From: Clostridia bacterium
Lineage (GTDB): Bacteria; Bacillota; Clostridia; Christensenellales; Aristaeellaceae
Direction: 5' to 3'
Assembly (NCBI GenBank): GCA_017470095.1
Contig: JAFUFC010000073.1
Location: 1 to 64,000, forward strand
DNA: 64,000 nt
The translations under genes were made by a program, and so were the position numbers. The stretch's first letter is position 1, and each line of letters starts with the position of its first letter. Below are positions 54,559-62,218 of this stretch, one piece after another. Under the pieces are notes generated by a model. The model had not been told where the DNA came from, searched no databases, and was given only the letters and a program-made list of their open reading frames with translations.

Positions 54559-56010
54559 TCATTCCTTTCGCTGGATGAGCTGGACCATGGATAAAATTTT
54601 CTTCCGAAAAAGAAAGGCTACCGCAAGAATGAGCACAATGCTGCCATAACGCACAAGCGTATAGCGGTACAACAGCAGACACGCGGGGATAATGGCCAAC
54701 AGCGCCAGGCAGGAAAGAATGATGAACCGTTCGTCAAACACCCTGGTGCCGTTAATGTTTTTCCTGCATACGGAGCGCATGAAGAAATAATGCATGACCA
54801 TAAACAAGGCATAGCAGGCCAATGTAGTATATCCGGCGGCAATGAACCCGAACAGGGGAATAAAAATGGCGTTGAGGATAATGTTGCTCACAGCGCCCAC
54901 CGTGGAGGCCACCATGACATACTTGGTTGCGCCATAGTAAAATTCTATGTCCGAAAACAGACTGTAGCAGAAGGTAAAATACACGCTCAGCGCCACGGAT
55001 GGAATGATCCAGATGGCGGCGTAATAATCCGGCGGCCCCATAATGCCGACAAATTCCGGCGCGATTAAAATCACGCCAACGCTCATCACGCCGATCAGAA
55101 CGCACAATTGATTGCCGATTTTGGCGATGGGATGATAATCCTTTTCTTTCAGCTTGCTGTAAACCCACGGAACCAGGGAGCCGTTGATGGCGCCGATAAA
55201 AATATTCATCACCATCGAGATTTGATAGGCCAAGCCGTATATGGCAGATTTGTCCGTGCCGTCCATGCTGTCAATCATGATCCGGTCGGCTTGCCCAAGG
55301 ACAATCAGGGAGAGATAATGGGGAATCAACGGGATATTGAATTTCAGGCCGTGAAGCCAGTATTTCTTATCCACAAAGCAAGGGCACTTGATAAAATGAT
55401 ACACATAGAACCCGGCGCCCACAAGCCCCTGAATGGCCAGAAAGCCCCAAATGACGGCGTTTTCACGCAAATCGGTATGTCGGAGAAGCATAATGCTGAC
55501 GGCCGGCGTGAGCATAGATACGAGCAGCGTGGCCAACACCATTTTTTTATATCTGTACTCTACCCGCTGCCGGACAGACCAGAAAGAAAACGCGGGATAG
55601 AAAAGATAATAAGAGAACAGGAGCAGCATGGTGGGAAGATCCATCTTGACCAGGGAACTCCAAAACGATGGGCGTACCAGATAGACCAAAAACAGCCCAA
55701 TGGTGATGAGCGTGCTCAGCCCCTGCATGGAGGAAGTGTACCTGTCCCGGTCGTCCGGGTAATCCACCATGGCTTTGGTAAAGACGCCGCAATACAGGTT
55801 AAGTGTGGCCAGAATGATGAGGATATCCCGCCAGGATTGAAAAACCACGTATTTTCCGTATTCGGTGGTGGTCAGCATTCTTGAATACAGGGGCACAACA
55901 ATAAACGAAATCCCTTTTTGGAGAATGCTGCATAGGGTGTACCAGATGGAGGCTTTGGCCGGGGCTTCCATCGCGTGGTATTTTTGAAAGGCTTGCTTGA
56001 CAGTTATCAT
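54559..56010 (-). CDS. Wzx-type polysaccharide flippase
   Basis: 483 residues, MATE/MOP superfamily, about twelve to fourteen membrane segments. SIWYTLCSILQKGISFIVVPLYSRMLTTTEYGKY at about 20-53 is the typical Wzx/RfbX beginning, and GLVGAGFYVYH.. and DRIMIDSMDGTDKSAIYGLAYQISMV near 250 follow the family pattern. It moves lipid-linked repeat units across the membrane for the Wzy-like polymerase of the plus arm, since no other flippase is in the window. The start overlaps the upstream stop as ATGA, so it is coupled to the TagB-like gene. Confidence 0.92.
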   Translation of the reverse strand: MITVKQAFQKYHAMEAPAKASIWYTLCSILQKGISFIVVPLYSRMLTTTEYGKYVVFQSWRDILIILATLNLYCGVFTKAMVDYPDDRDRYTSSMQGLSTLITIGLFLVYLVRPSFWSSLVKMDLPTMLLLFSYYLFYPAFSFWSVRQRVEYRYKKMVLATLLVSMLTPAVSIMLLRHTDLRENAVIWGFLAIQGLVGAGFYVYHFIKCPCFVDKKYWLHGLKFNIPLIPHYLSLIVLGQADRIMIDSMDGTDKSAIYGLAYQISMVMNIFIGAINGSLVPWVYSKLKEKDYHPIAKIGNQLCVLIGVMSVGVILIAPEFVGIMGPPDYYAAIWIIPSVALSVYFTFCYSLFSDIEFYYGATKYVMVASTVGAVSNIILNAIFIPLFGFIAAGYTTLACYALFMVMHYFFMRSVCRKNINGTRVFDERFIILSCLALLAIIPACLLLYRYTLVRYGSIVLILAVAFLFRKKILSMVQLIQRKE

Positions 56011-57206
56011 ATATCGTTCTCTTTGCATCGCTGGGAGATGAATGCGGCAATGGCTTCACAGGCGCCCGGCTGCTCAAAGGACATGAATCTTCTTCTCCGC
56101 TCTGCCCGCAGCGCTTGTCCCTTTGCGGGATAGGTCAGGTGATCCTGAATGGCTGCCAGAAGTGCTTCCTGAGTTTGAGGCGTATCTCCGCAGGCAACCT
56201 CGTCCAGGCCAAAGTATAGCCCCCGGTCATGGTGCGCATAATCATCATAGTCGTATACATAATGAAGAATGGGACGATCGGTGGCCAGAAAATCAAAGAA
56301 GCAGCTGGAGTAATCGGTGATCAGCATATCGGCCGCGGCCAGCAATTCCTGGGCGGCAATATCATTCATGGCAATGACCCGGTTAGACACGGGGCGAAGA
56401 TCAGCCCGGTCACGATTGACGAAATGAGCTTTTTCGATGATCACGGCGTTGTGGGCTTCCAAGAGAGCTTGCAGTTCCGCTGGCCTGTCCATGGCCTGAA
56501 AGGAGAAGGTGCCGGCTTGCTTATCGCGGAAGGTAGGCATGTACGCGAGAATACGCTCCGGCTGTGTGCCGGTTTTTTGGGCAATCGTTTCCAGCAGGCT
56601 GTGTCTGCATTCATTCATGGCCTGTTCATGATAAAACAGGGTGTTTCGCGGATAGCCGGCTTCTATGATGCGGTTCTTTTCCACGCCAAAGGCGCTTTTC
56701 ATTATGCGGGTCATTTCTCCGGACACGGATAAATAATACTGCGCGCCGTAGGTTTTTAGCAGCCATTCTGAATAGCGGCGCTTGATGGGCTGACTGGGCG
56801 GAACCATATCATTGCCGATTTTTTTCCAGGGCATTCCATGCCACAAATTGATGGTCAGCGCACCGGAAAAGTAGTATTCAAAAGCATCGTTTTCCGTAAA
56901 ATCCACAAAGCCTTGGTTCATGATGAACACGCCCGCGCTTTGGAGCAGGCGGATCGCCTTGGGAGAATCCATCTCCACAACTTGAATGGCGGAAGCCAGC
57001 GACCGGGTATCCGTTTGTTTTTTGGCGATCCATACCACGCGAATCTCCGGCCGCGTGGCTGCGACGTGGTTGGCCAGGTAAAGGCAATTGTCACAGCACC
57101 GAGTGCCAAACCATTCGCCGAACACCCAGGTATGAAAATCCCGCTTCTTACAATTATAGCGTTTTTTAGAGAGAAGCTTATGGATATTGCGCGATACAAT
57201 GTTCAC
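56007..57206 (-). CDS. CDP-glycerol glycerophosphotransferase family protein (TagB-like, GTG start)
   Basis: 399 residues from a GTG eight bases after AGGAG; no nearby ATG fits. TagB/TagF features: FHTWVFGEWFGTRCCDN.. at the start, ALTINLWHGMPWKKIG near 150 (His-Gly of the acceptor loop), PERILAYMPTFRDK near 238 and MLITDYSSCFFDFLATDRPILHYVYDYDDY near 315-345 (donor diphosphate motif). It should move glycerol-phosphate from CDP-glycerol, supplied by the TagD-like gene just upstream, to a lipid-linked sugar. Other CDP-alcohols are possible. Cytoplasmic membrane face. Confidence 0.88.
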   Translation of the reverse strand: MNIVSRNIHKLLSKKRYNCKKRDFHTWVFGEWFGTRCCDNCLYLANHVAATRPEIRVVWIAKKQTDTRSLASAIQVVEMDSPKAIRLLQSAGVFIMNQGFVDFTENDAFEYYFSGALTINLWHGMPWKKIGNDMVPPSQPIKRRYSEWLLKTYGAQYYLSVSGEMTRIMKSAFGVEKNRIIEAGYPRNTLFYHEQAMNECRHSLLETIAQKTGTQPERILAYMPTFRDKQAGTFSFQAMDRPAELQALLEAHNAVIIEKAHFVNRDRADLRPVSNRVIAMNDIAAQELLAAADMLITDYSSCFFDFLATDRPILHYVYDYDDYAHHDRGLYFGLDEVACGDTPQTQEALLAAIQDHLTYPAKGQALRAERRRRFMSFEQPGACEAIAAFISQRCKENDI

Positions 57207-57273
57207 TTTCTGTACTCCTGTGTCAGCATGAGGAACATGGAAACTGCTTTTGTTCTGGGGCAAGGGGAGAAGA

Positions 57274-57666
57274 CTATTTGTGCAGATCTTGCTTGATTTG
57301 GGTGGTACTGATTTCCGGTGTCCGGGGCAGATACACCACTTCAACCCCCTCGTCCTTCAGGAAGTCAAATTTTCCCTTCCAATCATCACCCATGACAAAG
57401 GTGTCCACATGATATTCGTGCACGTCCGTTTTTTTCTGCTCCCAGCTTTCCTCTGGAATGACCAAGTCGACATAACGGATGGATTCTACCAGGGCCTTCC
57501 TTTGCTCATAGGTGAAGTAACATTTCTTGTGCTTTTCATTCCAGTTGAAATCATCCGTAGAAATTACCACAATCAGGTAATCTCCCAGCGCTTTGGCACG
57601 GCGGAGTAAATTAATATGACCATAGTGCAGCAAATCAAAAGTACCATATGTAATAACCCTTTTCAT
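57274..57666 (-). CDS. tagD: glycerol-3-phosphate cytidylyltransferase-like protein
   Basis: 130 residues, usual TagD length. KRVITYGTFDLLHYGHINLLRRAK opens the protein with HYGH at 14-17, YEQRKALVESIRYVD near 50, FVMGDDWKGKFDFL near 95 and the closing PRTPEISTTQIKQDL with the ISTT motif. It makes CDP-glycerol from glycerol-3-phosphate and CTP. AAGGAG lies before the ATG. The TagB-like gene follows after 67 bases, so a glycerol-phosphate substituent is likely in the polymer. Confidence 0.93.
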   Translation of the reverse strand: MKRVITYGTFDLLHYGHINLLRRAKALGDYLIVVISTDDFNWNEKHKKCYFTYEQRKALVESIRYVDLVIPEESWEQKKTDVHEYHVDTFVMGDDWKGKFDFLKDEGVEVVYLPRTPEISTTQIKQDLHK

Positions 57667-57812
57667 GCTTTGCGCTCCTTTTTTCGTGATGGGCATTTGG
57701 AACTGCGGCGGCTTCAGGCGGAAGCGCCGGGAAGCATTGGCCCCATTTCACACCGTTTGCTTGCGTTTATCCATCGGGCAGCTACGCTGTATGGCTTTCC
57801 GGTGAAGCCTCA

Positions 57813-57845
57813 AACAAATCCTCCGTTGATTACGGAGGATTTGTT
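57813..57845. terminator. 14-bp perfect hairpin after the LCP gene
   Basis: AACAAATCCTCCGT pairs with ACGGAGGATTTGTT around TGATT. U-rich flank is weak (ATTTGTTTG). It lies in the 265-base gene-free gap between LCP and tagD; no other feature was found there. Confidence 0.6.
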
Positions 57846-57931
57846 GAATATAGCTGTGGAAGCAGTGGCTCTAAAGCGTCCGGGAAATAGGAATCCAGCC
57901 GCATTTCCGTGCTGTCGTTTAGAAAATTTTT

Positions 57932-59245
57932 TTAGTTCCAGTTGATCTGGTAGTAATCGTTGATCAGCGGATCCTGATACCAGCGGTCGGCCTTTTCCCA
58001 GGTATAGGCTTCCGGGTAATTGCTCAGCTTGACCACTTTTTCCGCGTTCTTGCGCATGGTCTTGCAGGCGTCGGTTAAGGGCTTGTTCGCGCTGCTGCGA
58101 AGCTTGGCAGAAGCGTTGTCAAAGGCGGACACGGCAGCCTTGCAGGATTTCTCCAGCGCGGAAATGGCGTTTTTCAGGTCCTTGGAGGGATTGCTGCGCA
58201 GCTTCGCGTATTCCAGGATCGCCTGGGCCTGACGAATATTCTGCACCGCCTGGAAGCCGCCGTTGAGCAGCCAGCTGCAATATTCCTTGCTGGTGTAGGG
58301 GATTTCCTTGGCGTTGATGCCGTACACTTCCTTAATCAGCTTGGTCCGGGCGGCCTGATCGGTAATATTCAGGTTCCAGTAGCCCAGCACGTACAGCACA
58401 TACTCGCCTTCCATCATGTGGGAGCCGATTTCGGCGCTGTCCACCCCCTGGAAGAAATCCCACAGGTCGGTGATGACCCGGATGCCGTTCATATCGGTAA
58501 AGAAATTGACGGAGCTCTTTTGCGTGGTGGCCCACAGTTCGTTGAGCATGTTCATGTCACTCTTGAGCTTATCGAAGAGGGCGATCATCATTTTCCGGTC
58601 CCGGTTGGTGCGGCCGATATCGTCCCGATCCACGGTGGCATTCTTTCGAGCGCGGACGTAGTCCACCACGCCCAGGCCGTCCAGATGCTGGAAGCCTTCC
58701 TTATAGCGCGTGCCGCTACTGCCGCGATAGGTCATTTCCAGATCGTAGTCAATGCCGCCCATCACATCAATCAGGGTACGCAAGGCCGTCATGTCCACAG
58801 CGCAATAAGCGTCGATGCGCACGCCGCCCAGCAGCCAGCTGACGGTGTCCCGCACGTGCCGAAAGCCCTCTCTGGGGTTGGTGGCGGTATTAAATGCGGC
58901 ATTGAGTTTATACACGCCGTGAACGCCGGGCACATACACCAGCGTATCCCGGGGAATAGAAACCAGGTCAATGCGGCCTTTGGTCTTGTTAATGGACAGG
59001 AGCATGACCACGTCCGTATGGCTGTCCATAATGTTCCATTTATCGCCACTGGCACGGAGTTCGCCGGAACTGACGTCAATGCCCATGAGCAGAATATTAA
59101 GAAAATCATCCTCGGTCCGTGCGTATTCCACCGTATAGGGCGTCAGCATCGGATTGTGCTGTTCCGTAGCAGCCAGACTGGGACAGGCCGCGCTAAAAAG
59201 CAGCAGGGTGAGCAGAAATACAGCCGTCAGTTTTTTGGGTGTCAT
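57932..59245 (-). CDS. LytR-CpsA-Psr (LCP) family glycopolymer transferase
   Basis: 437 residues. An N-terminal hydrophobic segment (KKLTAVFLLTLLLFSAACPSLAA) exports or anchors it. LCP domain at about 45-270: FLNILLMGIDVSSGEL, TDVVMLLSINKTKGRIDLVSIPRDTLVYVPG, DYVRARKNATVDRDDIGRTNRDRKMM. The two late Arg and SIPRD are kept, but the residue usually Arg before the TD motif is His (SHTD). The C-terminal 160 residues are a helical extension of unknown role (SKDLKNAISALEKSCKAAV). LCP enzymes attach lipid-linked glycopolymers to peptidoglycan, which would fix this polysaccharide to the wall. AAGGAGA before the ATG. Confidence 0.9.
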   Translation of the reverse strand: MTPKKLTAVFLLTLLLFSAACPSLAATEQHNPMLTPYTVEYARTEDDFLNILLMGIDVSSGELRASGDKWNIMDSHTDVVMLLSINKTKGRIDLVSIPRDTLVYVPGVHGVYKLNAAFNTATNPREGFRHVRDTVSWLLGGVRIDAYCAVDMTALRTLIDVMGGIDYDLEMTYRGSSGTRYKEGFQHLDGLGVVDYVRARKNATVDRDDIGRTNRDRKMMIALFDKLKSDMNMLNELWATTQKSSVNFFTDMNGIRVITDLWDFFQGVDSAEIGSHMMEGEYVLYVLGYWNLNITDQAARTKLIKEVYGINAKEIPYTSKEYCSWLLNGGFQAVQNIRQAQAILEYAKLRSNPSKDLKNAISALEKSCKAAVSAFDNASAKLRSSANKPLTDACKTMRKNAEKVVKLSNYPEAYTWEKADRWYQDPLINDYYQINWN

Positions 59246-59290
59246 GGTGAATTGTCTCCTTGCATATGCAAAAATGGATTCTTCGCTGGA

Positions 59291-59935
59291 TCAGGCGTAG
59301 GCGGCGGGCTTCCGCACACCGGTGACAATGCAGCCAATGACGGGGCACCCGGTCTTTTCCAGGGTTTGTTTGGTTTGGTGCAGTTTCCGGGAATGGGTCA
59401 AATGATCCCGGGCAACCAGCACAATGCCGTCGCACAGCGGGGCGAACGAGCCGGTTTCATCAGCGCTGAAGCCCCCGGAGGTGTTGATCAGCACCAGGTC
59501 AAATTGCGCCGCGCAGGCTTTCAACAGCGTTTCCGTTTGCTCGCCGGAAAGCAATAACGCCGAATTGGCCACTTTTTTTCCGGCGGGGAGCAGTGTCAGG
59601 TTGGCTGTGTCTGTGTCGTGCAGCGATGCGCTCAGCTCGCAGCGGTTGGTCAGGTACTGGGCCAGGCCCGCTTCATTTTCATCCATTCCGTAAAGCGCGG
59701 ACACGCCGTTTTGCCGCAAATCGGCGTCAATTAAAACCGTCTTTTTCCCCTGCTTGCCCAGGGCCTGGGCCAGTTGGATCAGCAGAGCGTCCTTATCCTC
59801 AGCGCAATCGCAGCTGGTGAAAATAATTTTTTTCAGCTCGCTTTTGGCGTACAAAAGATTGGTGATGATGGTATTCAGCGCTTCAGTTTGGGCGGCGTCC
59901 AGTGCCGGCAGATTTTGAATGATTGCTTTTTTCAT
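59291..59935 (-). CDS. CpsD/CapB-like protein with degenerate nucleotide-binding site
   Basis: 214 residues with the fold of bacterial tyrosine kinases (MinD-like P-loop). The Walker A' motif VLIDADLRQNG at 67-77 is present. The Walker A region reads TSCDCAEDKDAL at 40-51 instead of TS..PGEGKST, so the Gly-Lys-Ser/Thr core is missing. The Walker B-like stretch FDLVLINTSGG at 145-155 lacks its Asp. There is also no Tyr cluster at the C-terminus (it ends KPAAYA). It is therefore unlikely to phosphorylate, and may be a structural partner of Wzz. Located directly after the Wzz gene as usual for CpsC-CpsD pairs. Confidence 0.85.
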   Translation of the reverse strand: MKKAIIQNLPALDAAQTEALNTIITNLLYAKSELKKIIFTSCDCAEDKDALLIQLAQALGKQGKKTVLIDADLRQNGVSALYGMDENEAGLAQYLTNRCELSASLHDTDTANLTLLPAGKKVANSALLLSGEQTETLLKACAAQFDLVLINTSGGFSADETGSFAPLCDGIVLVARDHLTHSRKLHQTKQTLEKTGCPVIGCIVTGVRKPAAYA

Positions 59936-59961
59936 TGCTCTATCCTCATTATTCGCTGTGT

Positions 59962-60723
59962 TCAGGTGCTTTTTTTGCTGCGCTTTTGCTTTTTCTCCTG
60001 TTCAGACAGCGGCATGGCGCCCAGCATGGGAATGGCCAAATCCCGTTCCACGGTTTCCCTGTTCTTGATCCGGTCATCCAGGATGAAGATCAGCGCGTAG
60101 GCAACGGTCATGATCAGCGCGCTCAGCAAAAACGCCAAAACACTTTTGACTACCAGCCCGCGATACGGCTCCAGCAGGGAGGGTTTTTCAAAGATGGAGG
60201 GAATGCGGGAACCCATGCGGTCTTCGATGAACAGCCGGGCCGCTTCAGAATATTCCTCCACCAACCGCAGCGCTTCATATTCGCTGTTGGAAGAAACGGT
60301 GATCACCAGTATGCGGGTGCCGCTGGGGTTGGTCAATTCGATCATCTTATCCAGCTGCTCATTGGTATATTCATGATGCAGTTTTTGCCGGATTTGCTCA
60401 TGAATTTCCACATTGGAAAACACTTGCCGGTAGTCGGTCACCAGGGAAGAACCCAATTGCAAGTCGGACAGATCGACGATGGCATTGCTGCCGCCCATGA
60501 TATACAGCTTTTCCGTGGCTCGGTAAGTATAGGACGCGCCAAACAGCACCCATAGCGCGACAATAACCGTCACAGCCACGGCGACGATCGAAATTTGCCG
60601 CAGATGCTTCAGCAGGTAGCGCGCCAGCGCCCGCATATCCACATCCAGATTGTCGGAGACCTTTTCATCAATGAACGTGTCTTCGTCCAAAGATTGCATG
60701 TTCCACTCGTTGTTTGCCTGCAT
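59962..60723 (-). CDS. Wzz/CpsC-type polysaccharide chain-length regulator
   Basis: 253 residues. An acidic N-terminus (about 1-30) precedes membrane segment one at about 43-62, an extracytoplasmic domain (about 63-185) with the Wzz fold YRATEKLYIMGG near 67, and a second membrane segment at about 190-215. A short basic tail ends QEKKQKRSKKST. The Pro-rich motif before the second segment is replaced by KPSLLEPYRGLVVK. It controls polymer length and pairs with the CpsD-like protein. First gene of the minus arm. The ribosome-binding site is weak (AAAGGCGG). Confidence 0.88.
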   Translation of the reverse strand: MQANNEWNMQSLDEDTFIDEKVSDNLDVDMRALARYLLKHLRQISIVAVAVTVIVALWVLFGASYTYRATEKLYIMGGSNAIVDLSDLQLGSSLVTDYRQVFSNVEIHEQIRQKLHHEYTNEQLDKMIELTNPSGTRILVITVSSNSEYEALRLVEEYSEAARLFIEDRMGSRIPSIFEKPSLLEPYRGLVVKSVLAFLLSALIMTVAYALIFILDDRIKNRETVERDLAIPMLGAMPLSEQEKKQKRSKKST

Positions 60724-60771
60724 TCCAGTAAAACCGCCTTTCCCTGTATCATTGCATCCATTTGTGCATCC

Positions 60772-60809
60772 TTATCCAGCTGTCGCTTTGCGCAAAAAGC
60801 GCTGGATAA
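60772..60809 (-). other. structured leader of the Wzz operon
   Basis: TTATCCAGC (60772-60780) pairs with GCTGGATAA (60801-60809), with an inner GCTTT/AAAGC stem. It lies in the roughly 145-base 5' leader between promoter and Wzz start; no U-tract on the minus strand. Confidence 0.5.
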
Positions 60810-60877
60810 AGCCAGAATTTTCCTTGCTTGTTTTGATTCTGGATCGGGAAGCGCATTCCTCATCCATTATCCTCTCT

Positions 60878-60906
60878 ATTATATACGGGCAGGAGAGAAT
60901 TGTCCA
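60878..60906 (-). promoter_or_regulatory. promoter of the minus polysaccharide arm
   Basis: TGGACA (60906-60901), 17-base spacer, TATAAT (60883-60878). It drives Wzz, CpsD-like and LCP genes. Confidence 0.75.
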
Positions 60907-61005
60907 TTGTTTTTTTGTAAATAATTCGAGGAAATAGGCATTGGTGGGGCACAATGCCGGCCCCATCGCCGGTTGATTTTCTGCCTGGCGGATGATATAA
61001 TTCCT

Positions 61006-61560
61006 TCAGCGTCCTACGAGAAAACGCATTTTGGGGTGCAGCCGGTTCCAGTACAGCAGGGAAAAGCGGATGAGCAGCCGGTCGAACAGCAGCATGCAGA
61101 AAAGATAAACGAAGAAAAAAGCGATGCTCAGGGCCGTGCCCATTTCCGCAAATTCCTGCATCACCGCTTCCACAGGAAAGAGCAAGAACAGCAGCGCATA
61201 CATCAGCGCGAACGTGCCGGTGAACAGCAACGCCTTGATCAGCAGCCGCCGAACGCGGGAGGGGATGAGGTCGATGCGCCATTTCACGATGGGGTAGTAG
61301 CCAATGATCAGCAGGTAGAAAAATGCCGCTTCCTTGTCAAAGCCCAGGATCAGCACCAGGGCGGATACGGCAGCGTAAGTGGCCCATGCGGCTCTGCTGC
61401 TAAACTCCAAGAATACAAACAGGATCAGCAACCCGCATAGCATGGGCACGGCGTAGGTCGCCACAGGAATTACGCCGCCCAGCAGCATGATCACAGCAGA
61501 CAGCGCCGCGGCCATGCCGCAAAAGGCCGTTTGCCGGGCGGCAGAGGATGCTTTGGTCAT
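61006..61560 (-). CDS. polytopic membrane protein, ECF S-component-like
   Basis: 184 residues with five to six membrane segments: ARQTAFCGMAAALSAVIMLLGGVIP near 7-31, TYAVPMLCGLLILFVFLEF, WATYAAVSALVLIL, then FFYLLIIGYYPIVKWRIDLI and two later segments. The AALSAVIMLLGG.IP opening resembles substrate-binding subunits of energy-coupling-factor importers, but no ligand motif is clear and no ECF ATPase is near. Start chosen at the ATG after AAGGAGG; a much longer in-frame extension overlaps the thioesterase gene and is rejected. Confidence 0.7.
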   Translation of the reverse strand: MTKASSAARQTAFCGMAAALSAVIMLLGGVIPVATYAVPMLCGLLILFVFLEFSSRAAWATYAAVSALVLILGFDKEAAFFYLLIIGYYPIVKWRIDLIPSRVRRLLIKALLFTGTFALMYALLFLLFPVEAVMQEFAEMGTALSIAFFFVYLFCMLLFDRLLIRFSLLYWNRLHPKMRFLVGR

Positions 61561-61647
61561 CAGTGGGCCTCCTTGACGCAGATTGAACACTGTATTGATT
61601 CGGGGCGGACGAATGAAATTCCTGCCCAACCGGAAGGAGAGACCGTT

Positions 61648-62091
61648 ATGAGTGAAATTACCACCAGCGTGCAGATCGTGCTGCCCCAGCACTGCAATGG
61701 ATACAAAAATCCCCGCCTGTTCGGCGGGCAGATCATGTCCTGGATTGATGTGATCGGGGCGGTGGCTGCCCGGCGGTACGCCCGTGCGGCGGTGACCACC
61801 GTGTGCGTGGATAACCTGAACTTCATTGCCCCGGCGTATCTGAACGACACCGTGGTGCAGGAAGCCTGGGTTACCTGGACGGGCCGTACCTCCATCGAGG
61901 TGCGGGTGGACAGTTATGTGGAGCAGGTGGACGGCAAGCGGGCTCTGGTCAACCGGGCCTATGCCGTCTACGTGGCTTTGGATGAAAACGACGCACCCAT
62001 CGCCGTGCCCGAGTTCATCCCCCGGACGGAGGAAGAAAAGCAGGAATACGTGGCCGCTATCGGGCGAAGGAAAATCCGTCTGCAAAGGTGA
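61648..62091 (+). CDS. acyl-CoA thioesterase (hotdog fold, YciA/BFIT type)
   Basis: 147 residues, single hotdog domain. Key stretch NPRLFGGQIMSWIDVIGAVAARRYA near 22-46 holds the Gly-Gly helix start and the acidic catalytic residue; TVCVDNLNFIAPAYLNDTVV near 52 and VNRAYAVYVALDENDAPIAVP near 98 are family features. It hydrolyses acyl-CoA thioesters; chain length is not predictable. AAGGAGAG precedes the ATG. Flanked by minus-strand genes on both sides, so monocistronic. Confidence 0.92.
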   Translation: MSEITTSVQIVLPQHCNGYKNPRLFGGQIMSWIDVIGAVAARRYARAAVTTVCVDNLNFIAPAYLNDTVVQEAWVTWTGRTSIEVRVDSYVEQVDGKRALVNRAYAVYVALDENDAPIAVPEFIPRTEEEKQEYVAAIGRRKIRLQR

Positions 62092-62140
62092 GAAAGCGAC
62101 GCGAAGAATTCAAACTTGCCACGCTACATGAAACAGGAAG

Positions 62141-62184
62141 AAAAAATGGCGCATGATACACCGTACAAGTGTTCATGCGCCATT
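62141..62184 (-). terminator. terminator of the ATP-grasp operon
   Basis: AATGGCGCATGA (62145-62156) pairs with TCATGCGCCATT (62173-62184), a 12-base perfect stem; on the minus strand TTTTTTC follows. It also faces the end of the plus-strand thioesterase gene. Confidence 0.8.
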
Positions 62185-62218
62185 GGTCTGTTTGCCGCTA
62201 ATGAATCGTAGCTGATCT

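Noticed and set aside
59291..59935. Pseudogene call for the CpsD-like gene
   Set aside because: The frame is intact, the ribosome-binding context and spacing are normal and the fold is kept; loss of motifs points to a functional pseudokinase rather than decay.
61561..62085. N-terminal extension of the small membrane protein
   Set aside because: It lies wholly antisense to the thioesterase gene; AAGGAGG before the ATG at 61560 marks the real start.
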